DNA of 54,975 nucleotides from Nonomuraea ceibae (GCF_019396325.1 NZ_JAHKRO010000063.1:1-54975), one strand, 5' to 3'; numbered from the stretch's first letter, positions 15,856-25,119 are shown. Made by a program: numbers and translations. Notes: a model not told the origin generated them from the letters alone.

Positions 15856-16641
15856 TCACATCCGGCGGCGGGCGGCGACCGCGTTGACGATCGCGATCAG
15901 CACGCCGATGCCGAAGATCAGCGTACCCATCACGTTCACCTGCGGGGGAATGCCCGTCTTCACCGACCCGATGATCCACAGCGGGAACGTCGGGGTGGAG
16001 CCGTTGACGAAGCTCGTGACGACATAGTCGTCGATGGACAGCGCGAACGCCAGCATCGCCCCGGCCAGCACGCCGGGCATGATCGACGGCAGCGTGACCT
16101 GCCGGAACGTGCCCCACGCGGACGCGCCGAGGTCCTTGGCCGCCTCCTCCAGCGCCGGGTCCAGCGTGACGACCCTGGCCCGGACCGTCACGGTCACGAA
16201 CGACAGCGAGAACAGCACGTGCGCGATCGTGATCGTCATCGCGTCACGCCAGACGCCGGCCGAGACGAACAGCGACAGCAGCGACGCGCCCATGACCAGC
16301 TCGGGCGTGGAGATCGCGGCGAACACCAGGAAGTTCGTCGCGCCCCGGCCGCGGAAGCGGTGCCTGCCGAGCGCCAGCCCCAGCGTCGTGCCGAGCACCA
16401 CGGTGATGACGGTGCTGGCCAGCGCGATCTTCAGCGAGTTCGCGAGCGCCTCGGTCAGGCCCTCGATCGCGAACAGCTCCTCGTACCAGCGCAGCGTGAA
16501 GCCCTGCCAGCTCGCGTTGGACTTGCTCTGCTTGTCGTTGAAGCCGAACAGCACCATGACCGCGATCGGCGCCGACAGCCAGGCGATGATGAGCCAGGTG
16601 TAGGCGTGCAGCAGCCGGTCGCCCAGCCTGCCGCCCCTCAT
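15856..16641 (-). CDS. potC: Polyamine-type ABC transporter permease (PotC-like)
   Basis: A 261-residue binding-protein-dependent permease with six predicted helices. The EAA coupling loop is EEAAKDLGASAWGTFRQVTLPSIMPGVLAG in the usual position. Second of two permeases; its ATG overlaps the potB-like stop by 4 bases. With the adjacent PotA- and PotD-like proteins it would import spermidine or putrescine across the inner membrane. Family and context are solid; the exact polyamine is not determined. Confidence 0.85.
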   Translation of the reverse strand: MRGGRLGDRLLHAYTWLIIAWLSAPIAVMVLFGFNDKQSKSNASWQGFTLRWYEELFAIEGLTEALANSLKIALASTVITVVLGTTLGLALGRHRFRGRGATNFLVFAAISTPELVMGASLLSLFVSAGVWRDAMTITIAHVLFSLSFVTVTVRARVVTLDPALEEAAKDLGASAWGTFRQVTLPSIMPGVLAGAMLAFALSIDDYVVTSFVNGSTPTFPLWIIGSVKTGIPPQVNVMGTLIFGIGVLIAIVNAVAARRRM

Positions 16642-17489
16642 CGGGCCGCCGCCTCGAGGACGTTCTCGGTGCCCAGCACCCTGGCGTACGCGAAGATGCC
16701 CACCAGCAGCACCGCCATCAGCGTGAACGACAGCGCCGAGGCCGTCGGGTAGTCATTGTTGACCAGGTACTCGGTCTGGATGATGTTGCCGATCATGGTG
16801 TTGCCGGTGCCGCCGAGCACCTGTGCGTTGACCGGGTCGGCCGTCGCCGGCACGAACGTCATCAGCACCCCGGCGAACACGCCCGGCAGCGACAGCGGCA
16901 GCACCACCTTGCGGAAGGCCGCCCCGCGCGTCGCGTACAGGTCCTGGGCCGCCTCCACCACGCGCGGGTCGACCCGCTCCAGCGCCACGTAGATCGGCAG
17001 GATCATGAACGGCAGCCAGTTGTACGTCAGCCCCGCCACCACCGCGAACGCCGTGGCGAGCACGTGGAAGCCGGCCGGCAGCAGCCCCCACGACTTCAGC
17101 GTGCCGAGCAGGACGCCGTCGTCGGCCAGCAGGAAGCCCCACGAGATCGTGCGCAGCACGAACGACACGAAGAACGGCAGCAGCAGCAGGAACAGGTAGA
17201 CCGACTTGCGGCTGCCGCCCTTGAACGCGATCCAGTACGCCACCGGATAGCCGATGACCAGCATCGCCACCGTGGCGCACGCCCCGTACACGAGGGAGCG
17301 GACGAGCTGGGTGCTGTAGCCGCCGATGGCGTCGCCGTAGTTGGAGACGCTGAACGTCATGACGAAGCCGTCGATCACGTTGCCGGTCTGCAGCGACACC
17401 GACGCCATCGCGGCCAGCGGCACCACCAGGAAGATCGCCAGCCACATCCAGCCCGGCAGCGCGAGCAGGTAGGGGGTGAGACGTCGCAT
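16638..17489 (-). CDS. potB: Polyamine-type ABC transporter permease (PotB-like)
   Basis: A 283-residue permease with six helices, starting MRRLTPYLLALPGWMWLAIFLVVPL. The EAA loop is VEAAQDLYATRGAAFRKVVLPLSLPGVFAG. It carries the PotB-like long first periplasmic loop with a conserved aromatic region. It starts 4 bases after the potD-like stop and overlaps potC, so all are co-translated. Confidence 0.85.
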   Translation of the reverse strand: MRRLTPYLLALPGWMWLAIFLVVPLAAMASVSLQTGNVIDGFVMTFSVSNYGDAIGGYSTQLVRSLVYGACATVAMLVIGYPVAYWIAFKGGSRKSVYLFLLLLPFFVSFVLRTISWGFLLADDGVLLGTLKSWGLLPAGFHVLATAFAVVAGLTYNWLPFMILPIYVALERVDPRVVEAAQDLYATRGAAFRKVVLPLSLPGVFAGVLMTFVPATADPVNAQVLGGTGNTMIGNIIQTEYLVNNDYPTASALSFTLMAVLLVGIFAYARVLGTENVLEAAAR

Positions 17490-17493
17490 CGGC

Positions 17494-18723
17494 CTAGGCC
17501 TGGGTGATCGACTGGAAGATCGGGTTGAACACCTGCTCCTGCGCCGTGGTCAGCTTGGTGTAGTTGCGCAGCTTGGCGTAGTCGGCCTCGGTGGGGAACA
17601 TCAGCGGGCTGTCGGCCATGTCGAGCAGCGCCTGCTTGTCCTCGCCCGAGGCGGTCTCAGCCTTCTTGCGCAGCAGGTCCTGCACGGCGGGCACCGGCGT
17701 GACGAACTGGATGAACTCATCCAGCTCGGCGGCGATCTCCGGCTTGTAGAAGTAGTCCATCAGCGTCATGGCGTCGACCGGGTTGGCGGCGTTCTTGGGG
17801 ATGAGCATGTTGTCGGTCCAGATCGTGCCGCCCTCCTCGGGCACGTAGAACTTGACCGGCTCACCCGCGAGCTGCCGCTGGAACACGTCGCCCGACCAGG
17901 CCATGGTCAGCCACACGTCGCCCCTGGAGACGGCGTCGATGTAGTTCTGGTCGTAGTACTTGCGCACGATCCCGGCCTCGCGCTGCGCCTTGAGCTTCTC
18001 GCCGGCCCGCTTCCAGTCGTCCTCGGTGGACTTCTCCGGGTCGACGCCGAGGGCGATCATGCCGAAGTTGCCGATCTCCTGGGCGTCGGCCATCATGCCG
18101 ACCCGGCCCTCGTACTTGGCGTCGAACAGCGCCTCGATGCTGGTCAGCTCGTCCTTGACGTACTTGGTGTTGTACGCGATCCCGGTCACGCCGGAGGCGT
18201 AGGGCATCGTGTAGACGTTGCCGGGGTCGTAGGAGCGCTCCTTGTACTTGGCGCCCGCGTTGGCCTGGAAGTTCGGCATCCTGCTCTGGTCGAGCGCCAC
18301 CGCGTAGCCGAGCTCGATCATGTGCTGGAGCTGGATGCCGTTGGTCATCACGACGATGTCGTAGCCCAGCGACTGGCCCGCCCGCAGCACCGGGTCCGCC
18401 TTGCCGAAGAACTCCGCGTTCTCGTTGATGTCCTCTTTGTACTCGTAGGAGATCCCGGTCTCCTGCTGGAACTTCTTCAGCGGCCCGTGGTCCTCGGGCA
18501 TGTACTCGGGCCAGTTGGCGAAGACGACCTTGCCGTTCTTCTTCTGCTTGGCCCAGAAGTCCTTGACGGCGTCGGGCTTGGGGGGCGCGGCCTTCTGGCC
18601 CTGAACGCCGCAGGCGGCCAGCGCGAGCCCGGCGGCGGACAGGCCGGCCAGCCTGAACGCGTCGCGGCGGGTGCGGGGCTGGGTCATCCCTCTGACGAGG
18701 GCGGGGGTGTGCAGGCGGTCCAT
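17494..18723 (-). CDS. potD: Spermidine/putrescine-binding lipoprotein (PotD-like)
   Basis: A 409-residue extracellular solute-binding protein. A twin-arginine-like leader (TRRDAFRLAGLSAAGLALAACG) ends in a lipobox cysteine near residue 39. The mature part has the PotD-like KVVFANWPEYMPED at its start, YDIVVMTNG, and an aromatic-rich pocket including MAWSGDVFQRQ. Start ATG 18723 is 6 bases after the potA-like stop; ATG 18687 (MTQPRTRRDAF) is a possible alternative that places the RR motif nearer the N-terminus. Confidence 0.86.
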   Translation of the reverse strand: MDRLHTPALVRGMTQPRTRRDAFRLAGLSAAGLALAACGVQGQKAAPPKPDAVKDFWAKQKKNGKVVFANWPEYMPEDHGPLKKFQQETGISYEYKEDINENAEFFGKADPVLRAGQSLGYDIVVMTNGIQLQHMIELGYAVALDQSRMPNFQANAGAKYKERSYDPGNVYTMPYASGVTGIAYNTKYVKDELTSIEALFDAKYEGRVGMMADAQEIGNFGMIALGVDPEKSTEDDWKRAGEKLKAQREAGIVRKYYDQNYIDAVSRGDVWLTMAWSGDVFQRQLAGEPVKFYVPEEGGTIWTDNMLIPKNAANPVDAMTLMDYFYKPEIAAELDEFIQFVTPVPAVQDLLRKKAETASGEDKQALLDMADSPLMFPTEADYAKLRNYTKLTTAQEQVFNPIFQSITQA

Positions 18724-18729
18724 GATGTG

Positions 18730-19815
18730 CTATCGACTCTCCATCACGTAGGAGTGGCGCGCCTGCCACGACAGCCACACGGAGTCGCCCCGCTCCGCGG
18801 TGGTGGTCGCGTCCTGCGCGTTCTGCTGGAACACCGTGATCTCGGCCCCGTCGGCGAGGGTCACGGCATAGCTGGTGTAGGTGCCCAGGTAGACGACCTC
18901 CGCCACGGTGCCCGGCAGCGCGCTCAGCTCGCCGTCGGGTTTGTCCGCGGAGATGCGGATCTTCTCGGGCCGGATCGTCACCGACACCTCGCCGTCGTGG
19001 CCGGGCACCAGCACCCGGCCGCCGCCGGTCTCCAGCACGCCGCCGGCCGCGGTGCCGGACAGCAGGTTGGAGGTGCCGATGAAGCCCGCCACGAAGGTGC
19101 TGGCGGGCCGCTCGTAGATCTCGCGCGGCCCGGCGAGCTGCTCGACGAGGCCGTCGTTCATGACCGCGATGCGGTCGCTCATGGTCAGCGCCTCGCTCTG
19201 GTCGTGCGTCACGTACACGAACGTGATGCCGACCTCGCGCTGGATGCGCTTGAGCTCCAGTTGCATCGCCTGGCGGAGCTTGAGGTCGAGCGCGCCGAGC
19301 GGCTCGTCGAGCAGCAGCGCGCGTGGCCGGTTGACCAGCGCCCGGGCCAGCGCGACCCGCTGCTGCTGCCCGCCGGACAGCTCGCGCGGGCGGCGCTTCT
19401 CCCGGCCGCCGAGGTCGACGATCTCCAGCATCTCGCCGACCCGCCGCCGGATCTCCTCCTGCGGCGTCTTCTTCTGCTTCAGCCCGAAGGCCACGTTGTC
19501 CCACACGCTCATGTGCGGGAACAGCGCGTAGGACTGGAAGACCATGTTCACGTCACGCCGGTTCGGCGGGACGTTCGTGACGTCCTGGCCGTGCAGCCGG
19601 ACCACGCCCTTGGAGGGCTCCTCGAAGCCCGCGATCATGCGCATCGTCGTGGTCTTGCCGCACCCGGACGGGCCGAGGAGGGAGAAGAACTCCCCCTCGG
19701 CGATGTCCAGCGTCACGCCCTTGACCGCCTGGACGACCTCGCCATGTGAGAGGTATTCCTTGACAACCCCCTCAAGCTCGATCGCACTCCGCTCGATCAA
19801 ACCTTGCTCGGCCAT
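18730..19815 (-). CDS. potA: Polyamine-type ABC transporter ATPase (PotA-like)
   Basis: A 361-residue ATPase. Walker A GPSGCGKTT (about 50-58), Q-loop FQSYALF, signature LSGGQQQR, Walker B ALLLDEPLGALD and the switch THDQSE are intact. A C-terminal TOBE-like domain (about 240-361) follows. ATG 19815 was chosen because upstream residues in the open frame look non-coding and do not match the family. It lies 23 bases after the aldehyde dehydrogenase stop, forming the operon ALDH-potA-potD-potB-potC. Confidence 0.87.
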   Translation of the reverse strand: MAEQGLIERSAIELEGVVKEYLSHGEVVQAVKGVTLDIAEGEFFSLLGPSGCGKTTTMRMIAGFEEPSKGVVRLHGQDVTNVPPNRRDVNMVFQSYALFPHMSVWDNVAFGLKQKKTPQEEIRRRVGEMLEIVDLGGREKRRPRELSGGQQQRVALARALVNRPRALLLDEPLGALDLKLRQAMQLELKRIQREVGITFVYVTHDQSEALTMSDRIAVMNDGLVEQLAGPREIYERPASTFVAGFIGTSNLLSGTAAGGVLETGGGRVLVPGHDGEVSVTIRPEKIRISADKPDGELSALPGTVAEVVYLGTYTSYAVTLADGAEITVFQQNAQDATTTAERGDSVWLSWQARHSYVMESR

Positions 19816-19838
19816 ATCCAGGTTTCGTCCCTTGTACG

Positions 19839-21272
19839 TTATTCGCCGATGTAGTGCATGACGTGCTTGACCCTCGTGTAGTCGTGCAGGCCGAACACCG
19901 AGAGGTCCTTGCCGTAGCCGGAGTGCTTGAAGCCGCCGTGCGGCATCTCCGAGACGAACGGGATGTGCGTGTTGACCCACACGACGCCGAAGTCGAGCCG
20001 GTTCGACATCCGCATCGCCCGGCCGTGGTCGGAGGTCCACACCGAGCTGCTCAGCCCGTAGCGGACGTCGTTGGCCTTGGCCAGGGCGTCGGCCTCGTCG
20101 GTGAACGTCTGGACGGTGATGACGGGGCCGAAGACCTCGTTCTGCACCATCTCGTCGTCCTGCTTGAGGCCGTCGATGACGGTCGGGGCGAAGAAGTAGC
20201 CCTTCTCCCCCACGCGGTGACCGCCGGTGAGCACCTTGGCGTGCGCGGGGGCGCGCTCGACGAAGCCCTGCACGCGGGCGAGCTGCTGCTCGTTGTTGAG
20301 CGGGCCGTACAGCGCGTCCTCGTTGGACAGGTCGCCGGTCACGGTCGCGGCGGCGGCCTCGGCGAGCGCGGCGACGAACTCGTCGTGGACGCTCTCCTGC
20401 ACGAGCACGCGGCAGGCGGCGGTGCAGTCCTGGCCGGCGTTGTAGAGGCCGGCGACGGCGATGTCGGCGGCGGCCTTGCGCAGGTCCTTGACGTCGTCGA
20501 AGACCACGACGGGCGCCTTGCCGCCGAGCTCCAGATGGACGCGCTTGAGGTCGTCGGCGGCGCTCCTGGCCACCGACATGCCGGCGCCGACGGAGCCGGT
20601 GATGGCGACCATGGCGGCGGTCGGGTGGCCGACGACCAGGGCGCCGGTCTCGCGGTCACCGGTGACGACGTTGAACACGCCCGCGGGCAGCACGCTGCCC
20701 AGGATCTCGGCCAGCTTCAGCGTGGAGGCCGGGGTGGTGTCGGACGGCTTGAGCACGATCGTGTTGCCGGCCGCCAGCGCGGGGGCGATCTTCCAAACCG
20801 CCATCATCATCGGGTAGTTCCACGGCGTGACCTGGCCGATGACGCCGATCGGCTCGTGCCTGATGACGCTGGTGTGCTCAGCCAGGAACTCCCCGGCCGT
20901 CGGGCCCTCCAGGGTGCGGGCGGCGCCGGCGAAGAAGCGGAAGTGGTCGGCGGCGACCGGGGTCTCGTCCTCGGCCATGCGGGCGCGCGGCTTGCCGGTG
21001 TTGAGGCACTCGGCCTCGTTGATCTCGTCGGCCCGCGCCTCGATCGCGTCAGCGACCTTGAGCAGCAGGTTCGCCCGCTCCCCCGGGGTCGTCCGCCCCC
21101 ACGACTCGAACGCGGCTGCCGCGGCGGCGTACGCCGCGTCGACGTCCTCGGCGCTGGAGATCGGGGCCTGGAGGTAGGCCTCCCCGGTGCACGGGTCGAC
21201 GACGTCGGAGAAACGGCCGCTCTTGGCGTCCACGAACTCACCGTTGACGTAGTTCTGCAGACGGGTGGTCAA
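19839..21272 (-). CDS. Gamma-aminobutyraldehyde dehydrogenase
   Basis: A 477-residue NAD(P)-dependent aldehyde dehydrogenase of the YdcW/PatD type. Key parts: TPWNYPMMM (substrate/NAD entry, Asn), GSVGAGMSVA, general-base Glu in LELGGKAPVVVFDD, and catalytic Cys in NAGQDCTAACR. The C-terminus HSGYGKDLSVFGLHDYTRVKHV is typical of aminobutyraldehyde/betaine aldehyde enzymes. It would oxidise 4-aminobutanal made from putrescine to GABA. Start is TTG 21272 with AGGAGG 8 bases upstream. First gene of the polyamine operon and divergent from the Lrp regulator. Confidence 0.85.
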   Translation of the reverse strand: MTTRLQNYVNGEFVDAKSGRFSDVVDPCTGEAYLQAPISSAEDVDAAYAAAAAAFESWGRTTPGERANLLLKVADAIEARADEINEAECLNTGKPRARMAEDETPVAADHFRFFAGAARTLEGPTAGEFLAEHTSVIRHEPIGVIGQVTPWNYPMMMAVWKIAPALAAGNTIVLKPSDTTPASTLKLAEILGSVLPAGVFNVVTGDRETGALVVGHPTAAMVAITGSVGAGMSVARSAADDLKRVHLELGGKAPVVVFDDVKDLRKAAADIAVAGLYNAGQDCTAACRVLVQESVHDEFVAALAEAAAATVTGDLSNEDALYGPLNNEQQLARVQGFVERAPAHAKVLTGGHRVGEKGYFFAPTVIDGLKQDDEMVQNEVFGPVITVQTFTDEADALAKANDVRYGLSSSVWTSDHGRAMRMSNRLDFGVVWVNTHIPFVSEMPHGGFKHSGYGKDLSVFGLHDYTRVKHVMHYIGE

Positions 21273-21341
21273 GGTGATGACCTCCTGGTGGGGTGGCTGA
21301 GATGCCGCGACTCTTACAGAGCACTTGCATCAGGACAAGGG

Positions 21342-21407
21342 ATTTCGTGGTGAAGATATCAAATTGCTACGAATTCGCTTGACAGAGCGCCGAGAACTGA
21401 CAACATG
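21342..21407. promoter_or_regulatory. Divergent control region for aldehyde dehydrogenase and Lrp
   Basis: An AT-rich island with imperfect inverted repeat ATTTCGTGG (21342-21350) and CTACGAAT (21368-21375) around ATATCAAATT; this resembles an Lrp-type operator. A consensus -35 TTGACA lies at 21379-21384, with a weak -10 CAACAT (21401-21406) pointing at the Lrp gene. Confidence 0.45.
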
Positions 21408-21474
21408 TCGCACCAGGACGGCAACCCGGCGGGAACGCCCCCGTAACGCCGGACCGCTAGGAGGATTCCTCGCC

Positions 21475-21969
21475 ATGACGACGCCGCCTCGGGTGCGCCG
21501 CGGCTCCGGCGCCTCGCCGGGTCCGGTCGTTCTCGACGACCTGGCCAAGCAGATCATCGAGCAGCTCCAGGCGGACGGCCGCAAACCCTACGCCGCGATC
21601 GGCAAGGCGGTCGGCCTGTCCGAGGCAGCCGTGCGGCAGCGGGTCCAGCGCCTCCAGGACGCCGGGGTCATGCAGATCGTCGCGGTGACCGACCCGCTGA
21701 CGCTCGGCTTCCCCCGCCAGGCCATGATCGGCGTCACCTGCGAGGGCGACCTGGAGGCCGTGGCCGACGAGCTCTCGGCGATCGCGGAGATCGACTACGT
21801 GGTGCTCACGGCGGGCTCCTTCGACGTCATCGTGGAAGTGGTGTGCGAGGGCGACAGCCACCTGCTGGAGATCCTGAGCAAGATCCGCGCCATCCCGGCG
21901 GTGCGCGCCACCGAGTCGTTCGTCTACCTGAAGCTGCGCAAGCAGACCTACTCCTGGGGCACGCGCTGA
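21475..21969 (+). CDS. Lrp/AsnC family transcriptional regulator
   Basis: A 164-residue feast/famine regulator. Helix-turn-helix covers about residues 22-70 (DDLAKQIIEQLQADGRKPYAAIGKAVGLSEAAVRQRVQRL) and a RAM/AsnC ligand-binding domain follows (about 80-155). ATG 21475 has GGAGG 10 bases upstream; the reading frame extends upstream but without codon bias. Divergent from the polyamine operon, so it is likely its regulator, with an amino acid or polyamine effector. Its last 22 bases overlap the 3' end of the convergent cyclase gene. Confidence 0.85.
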   Translation: MTTPPRVRRGSGASPGPVVLDDLAKQIIEQLQADGRKPYAAIGKAVGLSEAAVRQRVQRLQDAGVMQIVAVTDPLTLGFPRQAMIGVTCEGDLEAVADELSAIAEIDYVVLTAGSFDVIVEVVCEGDSHLLEILSKIRAIPAVRATESFVYLKLRKQTYSWGTR

Positions 21970-22616
21970 CCCAGGCGGGCCACCGCCCGCACCGGCGCCC
22001 CGTCGGCGCCGCCGAGCCGGATCGGCATCAGCCACACCTCGACCGCCAGGCCCGCCGCCTGCGCCTCCAGCAGCCGGTCGAGCCCGGTGAGGTTCTCGGC
22101 GATCACCGCGTGGGCGCCGCACAGCACCCGGTGCGCGGGGAAGTCCGCCGCCGGCGTCGGGTCGACGCTCAGCGCGTCGATCCCCACCGTCCGCGTCCCC
22201 GCCGCGACCAGCAGCTCCGCCGCCTCCTCGGTCAGGTACGGATGCGCCTGGTACGCCTCGCTCCCCCAGTGGGCCGACCAGCCGGTGGCCACGAGCACGA
22301 TCGGCGCCCCGGCAGGCACGGCCCCCAGACGCTCCGGCGTGATGGCCGCCCGCGGTCCCAGCCCGCGCGCGTCCACCACCACGGCGGGCCCGGCGAAGCG
22401 GTCCAGCGGCAGGGCGTCGAGCCGGGGCAGCGTGTCGTCGACGTGGTAGGGCGCGTCGACGTGGGTGCCCGACTGCGAGCCCAGGTGCAGCCGCAGCACG
22501 TTGACGCCGTCTCGGCCGGTGGTCAGCGCGGGCTCGACGCTCACCTCGGGGTCGCCCGGGTAGACCGGCATCCCGGTGGTCAGCGGCACCGACAGGTCGA
22601 CGAGCTCCCCGCTCAC
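21948..22616 (-). CDS. Cyclase-family (kynurenine formamidase-like) metal hydrolase
   Basis: A 222-residue metal-dependent hydrolase of the cyclase superfamily. The hallmark H-x-G-T-H-x-D-x-P appears as HLGSQSGTHVDAPYH (about 44-58), preceded by VDLSVPLTTGMPVYPGDP. Relatives include kynurenine formamidase and isatin hydrolase, which open amide or lactam bonds. GTG 22616 overlaps the NCS1 stop (GTGA), placing it last in an operon with the ureohydrolase and NCS1 permease. It may hydrolyse an amide or formamide in the same nitrogen-salvage route (inference). Confidence 0.8.
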   Translation of the reverse strand: MSGELVDLSVPLTTGMPVYPGDPEVSVEPALTTGRDGVNVLRLHLGSQSGTHVDAPYHVDDTLPRLDALPLDRFAGPAVVVDARGLGPRAAITPERLGAVPAGAPIVLVATGWSAHWGSEAYQAHPYLTEEAAELLVAAGTRTVGIDALSVDPTPAADFPAHRVLCGAHAVIAENLTGLDRLLEAQAAGLAVEVWLMPIRLGGADGAPVRAVARLGQRVPQE

Positions 22617-24121
22617 GCCGCCGCCTCGGCCCCGGCGATCGGCGGCACCGGGGTGTCGGCCGAGCGCACCAGGCGCGGCCCGTCGGGGCCGTAGACCTCG
22701 CGCGGCTCCGGGAAGGCGGCCAGCAGCGCCAGGTAGAGCACCGCCGCCATGCCCAGGCCGACCGGCAGCGAGATGTCGATCCCGCCCGCCAGCCCGCCGA
22801 GCGGCCCGACGAACTGGCCGGGCAGGTTGACGAACGCCAGCGCCAGCGCCGCCGAGACGAGCCAGGCGGCCAGTCCCCGCGCGTTCCAGCCGTGGGCGAA
22901 CCAGTAGCGGCCGCCTGTCTGCCTCCGGTTGAACACCTGCAACGCCTCCGGGTCGTACCAGCCCCGGCGGGTCACGTACCCCAGCATCATGATCACCATC
23001 CACGGCGCGGTGCAGGTGATGATGAGGGTGGCGAACGTGGAGATGCTCTGCGTGAGGTTGGCCGCGAAGCGGCCGACGAAGATGAACACGATCGACAGCG
23101 TCCCGATGAACACCGTCGCCCGCACCCGCGAGAAGCGCGGGAAGACGCTGGAGAAGTCCAGCCCGGTGCCGTAGAGGGACGTGGTGCCGGTGGACATGCC
23201 GCCGATCAGCGCGATGAGGCAGACGGGCACGAAGTACCAGGCGGGAGCGATGGCCAGCAGCCCGCCGACGTAGTTGGGCGCGGCCGGGTCCATGTACTCG
23301 GCGGCCTTGGCGGCGATGATCGACGCGGTGGCCAGGCCGAAGAAGAACGGCAGGATGGTGGCGATCTGCGACAGGAACGCGGCGGCCATCACCTTCGAGC
23401 GCGGCGTCGAGGCCGGGATGTAGCGGGACCAGTCGCCCAGGAACGCGCCGAACGACACGGGGTTCGACAGCACGATGAGCGCCGCCCCGATGAACGACGG
23501 CCAGAACAATGGGTCACCGGCGGCCAGCGTCCCCGGGTAGGACGGGTCGAAGTCGCCGGCGAACGCGACCGCGCCCAGCACGAACAGCAGCGACGCCGCC
23601 GCCACCGCGATCTTGTTGACGAACAGCATGAAGCGGAACCCGTACACGCACACCACCAGCACGAGCCCGGCGAACAGCGCGTACGCGACGCCGTAGGTGA
23701 CGTCGGTGTCGGGCAGCCCCACCAGCCGGTGCGCGCCGCCGACGAGCGCGTCGCCGGAGGACCACACGGAGATGGAGAAGAACGCGATCGCCGTCAGCAG
23801 CGACAGGAACGAGCCGACGATCCGGCCGTGCACGCCCAGGTGCGCCGAGGACGACACCGCGTTGTTGGTCCCGTTCAGCGGCCCGAACAGCGACAGCGGC
23901 GCCAGGATGAGCGCCCCGACGGCCAGCCCGAGCACGGTCGCGGCCAGCCCCTGCCAGAACGACAGCCCGAACAGGATCGGGAAGGCGCCCAGCACACAGG
24001 TGGCGAAGGTGTTCGCGCCGCCGAACGCGACCCGGAACAGGTCGACCGGCCGGGCGGTGCGCTCGGCGTCGGGGATGCGCTCGACGCCGTACGTCTCGAT
24101 CTCGGTGATGCTCGTGCTCAT
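22613..24121 (-). CDS. NCS1-family purine/cytosine permease
   Basis: A 502-residue, 12-helix nucleobase:cation symporter. NCS1 features: FGGANTFATCVLGAFPILFGLSF in helix 1, PLSLFGPLNGTNNAVSSSAHLGVHGRIVGSF (helix 2-3), and DWSRYIP near residue 225. Substrates of the family include cytosine, purines, allantoin and hydantoins. ATG 24121 overlaps the ureohydrolase stop (ATGA). Direct neighbours suggest a nitrogen-rich substrate whose breakdown uses a ureohydrolase and an amide hydrolase. Confidence 0.87.
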   Translation of the reverse strand: MSTSITEIETYGVERIPDAERTARPVDLFRVAFGGANTFATCVLGAFPILFGLSFWQGLAATVLGLAVGALILAPLSLFGPLNGTNNAVSSSAHLGVHGRIVGSFLSLLTAIAFFSISVWSSGDALVGGAHRLVGLPDTDVTYGVAYALFAGLVLVVCVYGFRFMLFVNKIAVAAASLLFVLGAVAFAGDFDPSYPGTLAAGDPLFWPSFIGAALIVLSNPVSFGAFLGDWSRYIPASTPRSKVMAAAFLSQIATILPFFFGLATASIIAAKAAEYMDPAAPNYVGGLLAIAPAWYFVPVCLIALIGGMSTGTTSLYGTGLDFSSVFPRFSRVRATVFIGTLSIVFIFVGRFAANLTQSISTFATLIITCTAPWMVIMMLGYVTRRGWYDPEALQVFNRRQTGGRYWFAHGWNARGLAAWLVSAALALAFVNLPGQFVGPLGGLAGGIDISLPVGLGMAAVLYLALLAAFPEPREVYGPDGPRLVRSADTPVPPIAGAEAAA

Positions 24122-25050
24122 GGCTTCTCCCGCAGGGCGAGCAGGCTGACCAGGTCGTAGGCGACGTGGGAGGCGGCGACGGAGGTGATCTCGGCGTGGT
24201 CGTAGGCGGGGGCCACCTCGACCACGTCCGCGCCGACGAGGTTCGTCCCGGCCAGGCCGCGCAGGATCTCCAGCAGCTCGCGGCTGGTCAGGCCGCCCGC
24301 CTCCGGGGTGCCGGTGCCGGGGGCGTGCGCCGGGTCGAGCACGTCGATGTCGACCGACACGTACAGCGGCCGGTCGCCGATCCGCTGCCGCAGCGCGTCG
24401 ATCACCTCGTCGAGGCCGCGGCGCAGCACGTCGGCGGCGGTGAGGATGCCGAAGCCGAGCCGCCGGTCCTCCTCCAGGTCCTTCTTGCCGTAGAGGGGGC
24501 CGCGGATGCCGACGTGGCTGAGCGCCTCGGTGTCGAGGATGCCCTCCTCGACGGCCCGCCGGAACGGGGTGCCGTGCGTGTACTCGGCGCCGAAGTAGGT
24601 GTCCCACGTGTCGAGGTGGGCGTCGAAGTGCAGCAGCGCCACCGGCCCGTGCTTCCTGGCGGCCGAGCGCAGCAGCGGCAGCGCGATCGTGTGGTCGCCG
24701 CCGATCGTCACCAGGCGGGCGTCCAGCGCGTCGGCGGCGGCCTCGATGCTCTCGATGGCCTCGCCGATGTGGAACGGGTTGGCCGCGATGTCACCGGCGT
24801 CGGCCACCTGGACCCGCTCGAACGGGGAGACGTCCAGGCCGGGGTGGTAGGGCCGCAGCAGCCGCGACGCCTCGCGCACGGCCGACGGGCCGAACCGGGC
24901 GCCGGGCCGGTAGGAGACGCCGCTGTCGAACGGCACTCCGACCACGGCCACGTCGGCGCGGCCCACCTCGTCGAGGCGGGGCAGACGGGCGAAGGTGGCG
25001 GGTCCGGCGAAACGCGGGACCCGGGCGGAGTCGACGGGGCCTGTGTGCAT
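24118..25050 (-). CDS. Agmatinase-family ureohydrolase
   Basis: A 310-residue binuclear Mn enzyme. Metal ligands are all visible: GGDHT (117-121), DAHLDTWD (143-150) and SVDIDVLDP (232-240), followed by APGTGTPE. Ureohydrolases split guanidino compounds to urea and an amine: agmatine, guanidinobutyrate, guanidinopropionate or guanidine; the motif set does not distinguish these. ATG 25050 is preferred; an in-frame TTG at 25086 would add 12 residues that extend towards the PucR promoter. First gene of the operon with the NCS1 permease and the cyclase, divergent from a PucR regulator. Confidence 0.85.
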   Translation of the reverse strand: MHTGPVDSARVPRFAGPATFARLPRLDEVGRADVAVVGVPFDSGVSYRPGARFGPSAVREASRLLRPYHPGLDVSPFERVQVADAGDIAANPFHIGEAIESIEAAADALDARLVTIGGDHTIALPLLRSAARKHGPVALLHFDAHLDTWDTYFGAEYTHGTPFRRAVEEGILDTEALSHVGIRGPLYGKKDLEEDRRLGFGILTAADVLRRGLDEVIDALRQRIGDRPLYVSVDIDVLDPAHAPGTGTPEAGGLTSRELLEILRGLAGTNLVGADVVEVAPAYDHAEITSVAASHVAYDLVSLLALREKP

Positions 25051-25106
25051 GCACGCAGTCAACGTCACGCCGCTGACCTGCGGCAATTGGGCGATTCACG
25101 AAGTAC

Positions 25107-25112
25107 TACGGT
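25107..25112 (+). promoter_or_regulatory. -10 box TACGGT of the PucR gene
   Basis: TACGGT ends 7 bases before GTG 25120, consistent with a leaderless transcript. The 69-base gap to the ureohydrolase start must hold both divergent promoters. Confidence 0.45.
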
Positions 25113-25119
25113 GGGGGTT

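Noticed and set aside
17476..19749. Long open frame on the plus strand opposite the potA/potD genes
   Set aside because: Mirror frame of GC-rich genes; the translation is His/Val/Leu/Gly-rich with no domain, while the minus strand encodes intact PotA and PotD.
24166..25119. N-terminal extension of the PucR frame
   Set aside because: It lies over the ureohydrolase coding strand and has no domain; GTG 25120 with a -10 box fits the family start.
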